64,000 nucleotides of DNA from Rotaria sp. Silwood1 (Eukaryota; Rotifera; Eurotatoria; Philodinida; Philodinidae), in NCBI GenBank assembly GCA_905250075.1, contig CAJNOP010000003.1, positions 1,066,395-1,130,394 of the forward strand, written 5' to 3'. Below, piece after piece: positions 49,054 through 58,470 of the stretch. Each line of letters starts with the position of its first letter. Position 1 is the first letter of the stretch. The notes under the pieces are model-generated. The model saw nothing but the letters and a program-made list of their open reading frames with translations. It was not told the DNA's origin and made no database searches. A program made the translations under genes and the position numbers.

Positions 49054-52000
49054 ATAATGGCACATTGTTGTTTGTTTTTTTTTTAAATTTTCTATTTATT
49101 ATTTGATAACATCAGAGAGATATTAGAAAATTAATAAACAAACGTATGAAACAAGATTAATAATTTATTTTCTTATTATGTTTGAGAATAGTTTATATAA
49201 TGAATCTTTGGTCTTTTACTAGATAATAACAGGGTTATAGAATCCAAGAGTGATGGAACATTTTCATCAGGATCCCACGAACTTTCATTTTGTCCCAGAA
49301 AAATTCAGATCGTATTATTTTTCTAAATTTGAACTTTTAACAGTTTGATTACAGCTTTTAATTTCTCTTTTACTAGGAATGGATGCTCCATTATTGCTCT
49401 ACTGTAATCATTATATCGTACAGAATTTTAAGCTTACTATTCGTACACATTTCCTTGCAACGAAAACCTTCGCAAACAAAACGAAGCACTATGTATTATG
49501 TAAAAAAAGTCATGTGAAAACACAAATTTACCTATGGTGAACTGAGTTTAAGGCTTTAACGGGTGCTTTGTTTTTTACATGATAATTGCCACAGGTTGTA
49601 TTGAATTAAATTCAGCCATAAATAATTGAAGAAGAAAAATAACTATATATGCTGATGAACGAAATAAATTATAATAAAATCATGTTATTTTACTTCTTTT
49701 CTTCACTCAGAGACCAAAAACCTCTAAAAAAAAGTAACTTAACGCTTTGTAATTTCACAATCTTACGGTTATTATAGTAAAAACGGATGAGGCTCAAGTC
49801 TCACCCAGATTACACATTTCACCACCGATGGAGCCAATTATGAGCTTGGTAGACATTCTTTCAGTCTTATGCATGAATTTTCAAAATGAAAATTATTATC
49901 AAAACTAGCAGGATGATATTTTTAAATGGAAACCTTTCCATCCGAAACTTCTTCACTATATAATCATGTTTAATTTCTTATTATTTTATTCAAAATTGTT
50001 GTGTATGATTGAGGTTCCTAAATTAATTTTTTCAAAGAGAAAATCGATGTGACTCATGAACTTGAACTTCTTTTTGATAAATGAACCTATGATTGGTCTA
50101 CATTGATTCTTTCGGAACTTTTGCGAACCGATCGGGTGAAGAACTCTTTATCAGTCAGAGTTTTTGCATTTTTTCCTCGAAAAATCGATCATAAAAAGCA
50201 GCTAAAGTTAGCATTGGATTTGAGCATTCCCAGCCCAGATTCGTTTCTTGACTTATGTTGCGTTTCTAACCGGCTATGTTAGATGAAGAATTTTATTCTC
50301 TATCGAATGGTAGCACTTTCAATGACGGTCAATTAGCAAAAAGTGTGGATTAGGAGCAAAATACTGAGCTTCTGATCTAGTTTTAGTAGTAATTCTAGCC
50401 CGGATCTGTTCCCAACCTGTGTGGCTCTCGATCGAATTATGCTCGATACAGAATTTGATGCTCTGTCGAATAGTATCTCTTTCAATGGAAGTTTTTGAGA
50501 GAAAAGTAGGGTTTAGAGGTGAAATACTATGTTTTTGACATAAATATGGTAGTATCTCATTGATTGGACTGGTGCTTTCACAGTAGATAGAATTAGCCAA
50601 GTTAAGAAGAAACTGAAAATTTTTACTCAAACAGATGAACTCTTCTCGAGATATAGATCTTGAAAGTACTGGAACTCAGGGAAAATTGGAACTTTTTGTA
50701 GTGAAATAATTTTCAATACATTTTCATTTCCTAGTGAACAATAAAATTTGTCACTGAGACTATTCATCATAGTTACTATTGAACATGGACTACTTTCTCA
50801 CAATAAGAAAAGTCTTTCATCATCAGATATTTTTCGCTTAGTACCATATACTTTTTTAGAAAGCATGTTCATGTGTTTCGAGCAAGTTGATCGAATCAGC
50901 ACAGTAGAATAGTTCCAAGTAGTCTCATTTGAGAAAGCAAATCGAACTGTATCGACTGACATTTTCAAAAAATTGTGGGATTGAAGTTTTCTACAGAATT
51001 TTTTTCGAGAATATATGATTTTTTTATTGGAAATTCCAGTTTGTAAAAAAAATAGTTGTACTCGATATTTTTCACATTTCATTCTTATAAATCGATGCTT
51101 TTGCAGAAGTAATTATATATTCTGATAGCGCCTAAAATTCTCCACAACCCCATATATGTATACAGTGAACTGTACTTACTCGGTAACAAAATTTTTGCAC
51201 AATAAAAATATTCCAATCTTCAAAATCCTCTCCATCATATTTCCTATTCTCATTTTATACAGTTTTTCAGCTTTATTTTCATTAAAAAATAAAGTATTAC
51301 AAAAGTAAGTATATATTCTGATACAATGTGAAATTCTTCATCACCCTGCGTCTTAGGAACTGAATCATGATAAGAAAAAAAAATATCGAGTTCGGTCAAT
51401 TTAGTCGGCAACCATCGGCAAAAAGCTTTAAATACTTCAGACAGGATTCGACAGAATGAAAAAAAAAGTTGAACTATTGAATAGTTTTAAATTCAAAACA
51501 TGAGTATTAAAAAAAATATTCATTAAAGTTTCTCATCAAATATCAATACAGTGAAACGTTTATTTCATATAATTCATAGTCACTAATAATTACAAATTAA
51601 CAAAGCGAAAATAAAAACAAAAACTTAATATTGGATGCATATAAGGTGCTCTTCACACGTCACCTCACCACTATTTCTTGATTTAATCACTCAAATAATC
51701 ATAAAAACATTAACAAGATGAACAGTTTACCATGTGAAATGAAAAAGATTTGAAACACTTGTTCGATCTTGCTGTGACCAATAACACTAATTAGATTATC
51801 TGATAAATTACATGTACAAGTAGATAGAGTCAGTACTCTGTATGGATAGTCCTTTTACTCCCTTACTGACAATATATTTATGAAACATATCGAACAGAAA
51901 TTGAAAAAATTTGAAGCCAATAAAAAAATAAAATTTTATCGAAGAAACGTTGCTAATATGTTTATTTTGCTTAAATGAAAAATAATATGACATTGAAAAG

Positions 52001-52439
52001 TTATGAGATAACGGCAACTCACTACATCCGAATCTCAAATTTACGAATGAAATAAGAAAATATTCTGAATTATCATTATTAGATGTTAAAGTCATAGAAC
52101 GATGTACGAAATTTCAAATAGTACTTCAGAGAAAGAAAACACATTCATGTCAAATATTAAACTGGTCCAGCTGAGAAGTAAAGAAATATAAAAAAAGATT
52201 CTATGAAAACTATAACATTTTGTGCATCGAGCATGTGATCATCAAAAACTTTATTAACAGAACAATGCAGGTTAATTGCAAAAACTCTAGTCGAAAATGG
52301 GTAACCCATTAATTTAGTAACAAGAAAAATAGATAATGAAATACAACAATCTAATCAACATATTTGACTAAAACCATTGAAGAACACTTTCTTCGTACCA
52401 TCTACATTTATGGGACAGAAACATTTATTATAACAAATA
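49054..52439. other. intergenic, no gene recognised
   Basis: 3.4 kb. It contains the diverged tandem duplication at 50225-50555. The minus-strand frames at 50319-50630, 50798-51082 and 51808-52095 have no recognisable domain. The first lies inside the duplication, and its frame is broken in the second unit, so it may be remnant coding sequence of unknown origin. Confidence 0.45.
50225..50555. repeat. diverged tandem duplication, unit about 165 bases
   Basis: Two units (about 50225-50385 and 50390-50555) share CCCAGCCCAGATTC/TCTAGCCCGGATCTG, TCGAATGGTAGCACTTTCAATG/TCGAATAGTATCTCTTTCAATG-like blocks and AAAATACTGAGCTTCT/GAAATACTATGTTTTT. The minus strand is open across one unit only. Confidence 0.5.
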
Positions 52440-52904
52440 GAAATCAAATCTATTTTAGAAAAAAATTGGTCGCATAATAAAAGTAATTTTTGGATTTAGA
52501 AAGGTTTAACTATTGAAAAGTTATTTAAGAAAAATTATAAAGGTGTCGACCCCATGAATATTCATGTAATTAATCAACTGTCTTGTTGAAAAGTCTATAT
52601 TGGACAAACATACACTTAAATATGAAAATAATGTATGAGACAACATCATGAAATTCAAAAAGATCCTGGTAAATTTAGTGCAGCTAATCATGTATTAAAC
52701 AATACCAAGCCTGTAGGTAATTTTAACACACTAAAATAAAATGTGTCGCACTTTGAGACACAATCTGCAACACATGCAAGTACGACACGAGGTGCTCGCT
52801 GCGACACATTTTGAAAACATGGTCCGAACCTACTACACAGTGAATTTTGAATTTTTTTCTTGAAAGCAAATTATTGTATATTTTTCGATTCAATTCCATT
52901 TTAT

Positions 52905-53150
52905 CATTTCTATTCAGGCAATCAAGCAGGTCAGACCTTGGGATCTATCCAATCTCGAGCTGATCCAAACTCTATTAGACCACTTCAGAGCGGTCCTTTC
53001 TCGATCACGATCGGCATACTCTCAACAAATAAATAGTTGAGAAATGATCTAAAAAACAAACTTAGTATGAAAATATATAAGTTTCGTATGTTCAACCGCG
53101 TCATCGATATATGGGCAAAATCATTTGTTAGCGACGTGACTTCATAAAAT
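52905..53150 (+). repeat. dispersed repeat A, copy 2
   Basis: Related to 12840-13080: CCAATCTCGAGCTGATC, the following AGACCACTTCAG block and downstream ATATATAAG/TTATATATC-type sequence. Same orientation. It lies within the 52727-54605 element. Confidence 0.5.
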
Positions 53151-53400
53151 TGCAACGTGTATATCTTGGGATAATGAACGTCCCAAGAGCTAATTTCTAT
53201 ATGCTATATGTAAGGTAAGTTACTCTAGATACTCTGAAAAAATCAGCCCTAGTGGCCTTTGTTGAGAGGAGTTATTACTACAAAGCTAGCGTTAGCGACG
53301 TGACACAAAAATGGACATCAACTTCCACTTCATGCATTTTAATTTAAAAACTTCGAACTAGCATAACACTGTTGAAAACTAAATGGTACATTCAGTAGAC

Positions 53401-53886
53401 CAGAGATGGAACCGGTCTAGACCGGTTCGCCGACCGAAACCGATTTACCAAAAAAAGTTGATCTGACCGGTCTACCGGGCAAAACTAGCCTACCGGTACC
53501 AAATAGGATGCTGATGATACGTCAGTTTATAAAAGAAAAACGGACCTACCGATAAAATATCGATCTATAGACAACAGGCTAAGGCTTGAAATGAAGCCTT
53601 GTTTCATAGTGAACTCTCTTGAGGGCTACCTTCGTACTTTCGCGCATATTGACATAATGTTTTCCCGTTGATAACAATAGTCTCACTGATGGGTATTTTG
53701 AAAATTTTTTTAAAAATAAATTCCTATGTGATTAGTGGAACTAGTCTTGGTGCCAGTTATTTTTTCATATGATTACCATCATAGAGCGGGAAAGTGAAAA
53801 ATATAGACCGATTTGGACCGGTCAGACCGGTTTAAACCGGTAGATCGGTCAATCCAAAGTCCAGACCGGTACCGGTTCCATCTCTG
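53401..53886. mobile_element. hAT-like MITE with 8-base target duplication
   Basis: Terminal inverted repeats begin CAGAGATGGAACCGGT and match over at least 16 bases. They are flanked by CAGTAGAC on the left and CTGTAGAC on the right (7 of 8 identical), the duplication length of hAT transposons, whose ends typically start CAGxG. The interior is rich in ACCGGT words in both orientations and has no coding capacity. Confidence 0.75.
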
Positions 53887-55021
53887 CTGTAGACAACTCA
53901 TAGGGGTGTAAAATCCCTACCCGAAGATTTTATGGAGTACGCATACATTTTCCAAAAAATTCTATTTACTTTTCATTAGGGACGTGACTGAGTACGAATA
54001 TGCAAACGAAAAAATGCTCTTATAATTGAATGAAAAGTTCAAAATAAATTTAAAATGGTACGAATTCTTCCTCAGGATCTTGAGATGATAATAAAACAAA
54101 AGTTTTCTTTTCGGAGCTTGCTAGGATCTGTAGAGGGCCGGTTTTTATGAGGAACATTTTTGGAGTCTGATCTTGCTGAAAATTTTACCATAGATGTGGC
54201 TCGAGCCCTAAAGTCTATCCTGAAATTTTTAGATTTTTCCTTCATACGGTTGGAGAGATATCCACTAATTACTTCTTAATTAATTAACTAATTAATTAAT
54301 TGATTTTAATTAAGTAGCATCTGAAAGAACCAACATTTTTACATATGTCTATGTTAAAAGAACTTATTCAGAAAAAACACTTGTGTCAAAAATCAAAGTC
54401 AAATGAAATGGGAATATGTCCTGTTTTGCCTGATTTTGCCCATATATCTGTTTGTCTAAAACAGAATAGTGAATGAATAGACAGCAAGCAGAACGAAAAA
54501 AAAAATTTATATGAAACACATTCTGGCCACGACACATTTTTGTCATTGAGGCGTGCGACACTATAATTTGCAACACATAAATACGACGCATTTTATTTTA
54601 GTGTGAAAGATCCAGAAATTTTAGCCAGAGATATTGGCAAAAAAAATGTGAAAGAACAGAAGCATTACGAATAATTAAACACAGAAAAGCTAATATCAGA
54701 ATTAATCGTGAATTATTAATATTCAATTACATAATAAGGGGGAGTAAAATCCCAATGCACAAGCAAACGTTTCTCTTACTTTCATTGCAATGCAAAAGAA
54801 AAGGATAACAAAAAAAGGAACAATTATAGATAATATTAAAAAGATTTCTTGTATTTTTCACTTGCCATTTGTATTGAATATGGATTGAAGATCAGTCCGA
54901 AATATGAACTATAGTCATATCAATTAAAAGTAGAACTTAAATTTTTGTTTTTTTTTGAAAAATTTTATGTATGCTGTTATTCATCCCCCATTTGATAGAT
55001 ATTGTATCTATATATAATTCA

Positions 55022-55121
55022 NNNNNNNNNNNNNNNNNNNNNNNNNNNNNNNNNNNNNNNNNNNNNNNNNNNNNNNNNNNNNNNNNNNNNNNNNNNNNNN
55101 NNNNNNNNNNNNNNNNNNNNN
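55022..55121. other. assembly gap (100 N)
   Basis: Exactly 100 unspecified bases, the conventional size for a scaffold gap of unknown length. Features on the two sides may not be truly adjacent. Confidence 0.99.
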
Positions 55122-57154
55122 TAGCTTGTTTAGTACATAATTAAAATAAATAATATCAATGATTACCAGATTTTTAAGACAAATTAGAATAATTCATTCA
55201 AAATAGATTGGGATTTTGAGACTGAATCTATTGATATATAGCGGTCAAGGAAAGTTCCGACTGTTTTATGAAAAATTTCTCTCATGATCCTGCACTTTTG
55301 TTTCGAAAGAAGACTAGATAGAACTCAGCAATGAAAAATAATTGAACTAGTCAATTTTATTTTACTTTGATGAAGGTATGTCGTTCATTCCTGGAGTATG
55401 TTATATCTCGCAATAAATTATGAAACTGGATGAATATTATTGTGGATTCATCGTGAAGAAAGTTAGAATGTTCTATGTTTGAGAGAAAGATTGCTGAAAA
55501 TTGATTTTATTCCATCACGGACAGTCATACAACAATAATAATAAAATTTAATTCATCGTCAGATAATCAGAGAAATATTTGTGTAAAATATTTGATAAGA
55601 TCATTAGAGGAATTTATTGATTCTGAAAACTGAGGACTTCTAAAAATATGGCTAAACCTTCCATCATTGAAATTAAAGATACAAAGAACATACTGAGCTC
55701 TTGACAATCACTGGTGTGACATGTACAAATCTTCCGACGAAAAAAAAAACTCATTTTTAATGCAATGATTATTTCTAATATTATCGTTATTCAGCGTACT
55801 AGAGTTGTATTTTGGCAAAAACTTGTGAATAATCAGCACCCAGAATTCATTCACAGTTGTACAGTGGTACTTGATGTCAATTTTCTTCTTCAGAATTTAA
55901 AAAAAGTATATCGTTCAAATATTTTCTATGTTTGTTGCTCCAGTATCATCCTATAAAGATATTAATGGTCATTTTGCATCGTATCAATAAACACAAAATA
56001 AAATGTGAAAATAAAATCGACTTTGGTTTCTGCAACGATTCTTGGGTGAAAAGAAGCAAATAGTTGAATCTTAAATATTTTTCAACATTTTACCGAAAAA
56101 TATTTGCTGTTTTCTTATTCTGTTAATTCACTTCAAAGTTAAGGTTCAGTTTACAGATAAGTTATCAAAGATAAAGATATCAATTGGACTCTCTTGTGGT
56201 ATAGAAATACTAAAGAGAAAAACACAAAAAAAGAATGATATTCTTTCAGAGTATGAATATGAGAATACGATCTTCTATCAACAAAAATACTGAAAAAACA
56301 AATGAAACGTAGTTGTCAAGAGAAACATGTGAAGGAAAGAATGAAAATTCAAATATTTTCAGAAAAAACATCCACCATAAGTATGTCTTATATTATGCCT
56401 CGACTACCTGTAATATTTGTGTTGAATCGTTTACCATTTAACGTAGATTTAGAGATTTCATGCCTGTGATGAAAGTCACTTCATCCAGTGGTTCTGTTAT
56501 ACTTTAAATAGTTGTTTTCTTCTCCACAACATATTCAAACGATTAACAGAGAGAAATTGAATTGTAATATCTACTTATACTTAAAAAAAAAACAAATATT
56601 CTTTATAGTTACTCTCCAAATGCAGAGAAAACTGTCAAAACAAACACATCAATTGATTTTCGATTGATATTTTTTTTGTATTTCTAGATCAGCAATGATA
56701 ACTCCTCATTTATATGAGCTTTAGTTTCATATGAAAAAATTGTCTCTCAGGCATTGTTTGTCTAAGCCAATGACAAAACATAATCCAACTGTTTTCTCTT
56801 TCCACCATGTTACATAATAATTTCGATTGACCAGTATCGCCACCTTTTACTTACAATTAATAGTCGAAGCCTACTGCCTAATCAAAACCTACTGATGAGA
56901 AAAAATATTTGTTTCTGTTCGGTCTCCTTGATGGAATCAGTAATTAGTGTAGTCACCTGTTTTCTTTCTATGTTACCCATCATATTGCAAAAACGCACGG
57001 AAATATCAATAAAATCTACGCATGCATAACATTAGTAGAGCAGTATTATGAGAACTGTGAAAGATGAATACAAGGCTTAACATGGCAGAGGAGAAGTTGC
57101 ATTTTCATTTAATTTTTTTTAGTAATAAATGGGTTCCCAATTCCGGAAGGAACC
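55122..57154. other. intergenic right of the gap
   Basis: 2 kb of AT-rich sequence with no recognised gene or repeat. The plus-strand frame at 55765-55956 has no domain support. Confidence 0.5.
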
Positions 57155-57347
57155 GGGAGTGGACCGAACTCAACGGCACTGCAGTGTCAAGACGATCCGT
57201 GGCACGGATCCGAGTGAACTCGGGGTCCCGGCCGATGTCCAAAAGTCCGCTTGAAAGAGCCTGGCCCCAATGGGACCAGCGCCGGCTTTCAAACCGACGA
57301 GAACAGATACTACACTTTGATCTTAGCCGAAAAGGCCGAGAAGCGAT
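57155..57347 (-). ncRNA. U2 spliceosomal snRNA
   Basis: Minus-strand transcript starts ATCGCTTCTCGGCC at 57347 and carries CTAAGATCAAAGTGTAGTATCT, whose GUAGUA segment pairs with intron branch points (long match split here at the first 14 and next bases of the RNA). A stem IIa region (CGTCGG...CCGGCG), a second hairpin (CTGG...CCAG), an Sm-like ACTTTTGG and the stem IV signature ACACTGCAGTG follow in the canonical order. Length about 193 fits U2. The 3' half is far more GC-rich than its surroundings. Relative to human U2 there is an extra C in the first stem (CTTTTCGG) and an extra A after GATCAA. The 3' end is approximate. Confidence 0.93.
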
Positions 57348-57474
57348 AACTATACTACCAAGCAGATTTCTGCACATTGATTCCGTGCTTACACATCATT
57401 CAGTGTACAGGACAAAAGAAGTGTTATGTGTAAAGACAAAAAGATGTCGTGCTCTCGACACTGACCTGAAGATT
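57348..57474. promoter_or_regulatory. shared upstream region of U2 and the spliced-leader candidate
   Basis: 127 bases between two divergent small-RNA genes, so their proximal promoter elements must overlap or lie back to back. No snRNA PSE consensus is known to me for this group. TTCAGTGTACA and GTTATGTGTAAAG are candidate conserved words. Confidence 0.4.
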
Positions 57475-57590
57475 TGCTAATTACAATTTACCAAGAGGTA
57501 AATGATCAACTTTGATCACATCTCTGTTGCGATGACGAAAACGAGCAGATTGGTGATAACATTGGCCTGCCAGAGCAACATTCGTGTTTA
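57475..57590 (+). ncRNA. candidate spliced-leader RNA gene
   Basis: The 23-base candidate exon 57475-57497 reads TGCTAATTACAATTTACC then AAGAG, followed at once by a GTAAAT donor. Remembered from the literature, the bdelloid leader is also 23 bases, starts GG and ends ACCAAGAG; the match here fails at the first base and two internal ones. The downstream part forms a perfect hairpin TGATCAA-CT-TTGATCA and a second weaker stem near 57522-57550. I do not see a textbook Sm site, so it could be a diverged copy or pseudogene. Trans-spliced leaders cap many mRNAs in bdelloids. Confidence 0.6.
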
Positions 57591-57754
57591 AGAAGTAAAT
57601 CATTACAAGTACATTTGTATAATAATTGTCAGAAGTATATGTGCTCCGTACACTTTTTTCTATTGCCTGCTATTAGAGAATTTATGCAACGTATCTCAGA
57701 AAGGAAAAGAACGATTCAACACGTAATTGAGATTTCTATCTACCATATCAATAT

Positions 57755-58470
57755 ACACGAGAGAAGTTTTTTTCGATATTTTCTAAAGAGTTCATATTTG
57801 AGATTGTTTGGTTCTTTAGCACGTCCTCGAACAGAAGTGGCCGATGGTAGTATTTGTCCTAAAGATTTTTCTTGTTTATCTCGATCTTGATCTGTTTGTT
57901 TGTATAATTTTATATAGTAATTATTGTCGATCTTGTTTAGTTGAGAAAAACAGATTTTTTTTCTTCGTGACCTAATCCTTTTAGGACCTGTCATGAGAAA
58001 CCTTGATTAATAAGAAGACTTTGTCTTTTAGTTGAATAAAACATGTTAACAATATTTTGAGAAGCGAGTGAATAAAAAGAACTATTATTTTCTTGAAAAT
58101 TAGTACTTTTTTTTTTAGGTTGTAGTATACGACCAAATGATTGTACTTCTTGCCTTCTTGATCCTTCATGAGTGGAAGTTTATATTAATACATTAGCATC
58201 AGGTACATAAAATGATGTATCAGCAACTTTAGAAACAAAATTATCTTGTCATTTGTATCATGTTGAAAATCATGTAAAATACGCATAAGTTTTCAAAGCA
58301 AACATATAATCAGAAAGAAGAATTATTTTATCATCACGTTGCTCACGATAACATATCAAAATATTTGCAAGTACGAAATTAATTTGGATTCATAATACAT
58401 GAAAGTATAAACGTCGATATTGATGAGTTTTACTTGATATATATTCTTGAAAAATGAAATGAAACTTTGT
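57755..58470 (-). pseudogene. XPB/ERCC3 helicase pseudogene (3' part)
   Basis: Minus strand carries the C-terminal third of the TFIIH DNA helicase XPB in pieces. In order: FIFQEYISSKTHQYRR (about 58450), CIMNPN then a stop where Lys is usual (58395), YREQRDDKIILLSDYMFALKTYA (58330), SKVADTSFYVPDANVLI then a stop where Gln is usual (58220), STHEGSRRQEVQSFGRILQPKKK (58150), then in another frame FYSLASQNIVNMFYSTKRQ (58050), EEKNLFFSTKQ and an ELFRKYRK-like end (57765). Motif V and VI regions are recognisable, but there are at least three frameshifts and several stops, and the segment after KTYA is shortened. No introns are visible across it, so it could be a processed copy, but no poly-A tail is obvious. 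Confidence 0.85.

Larger units (their letters stand above)
52727..54605. mobile_element. 1.88-kb terminal-inverted-repeat DNA element
   Basis: Ends are perfect inverted repeats for 17 bases, CACACTAAAATAAAATG, then Y-GTCG. Internal subterminal sequence repeats the words CGACACA and GCAACACAT in both orientations. There is no transposase. It interrupts the GIY-YIG remnant and contains repeat A copy 2 and the hAT-like MITE, so it was itself a target. Target-site duplication not clear (flanks end TTTTAA and start AAAG). Confidence 0.6.
52440..54760 (+). pseudogene. GIY-YIG endonuclease (Penelope-like?) remnant split by an inserted element
   Basis: Left part (about 52440-52726): reading across frameshifts, blocks such as GLTIEKLF, KKNYKGVD, then KVYIGQTYT (a GIY-YIG motif) and MRQHHEIQKDPGKFSAANHV are visible. 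The frame stops at the terminal repeat at 52727. Right part (54606-54760): VKDPEILARDIGKKNVKE and, after a frameshift, a basic helix with RTEALRIIKHRK, which resembles the C-terminal end of the same kind of domain. Penelope-like retroelements carry such C-terminal GIY-YIG domains. The reverse transcriptase part is not visible. Assignment to Penelope is inference. Confidence 0.45.

Noticed and set aside
50319-50630. 103-codon minus-strand frame
   Set aside because: It lies in a tandem duplication and breaks in the second unit; no known family. Kept only as possible remnant coding sequence.
57064-57480. 138-codon open frame on the plus strand (and a 90-codon frame on minus) at the U2 locus
   Set aside because: They overlie the U2 snRNA, whose GC-rich sequence lacks stops by chance; no protein domain is visible.
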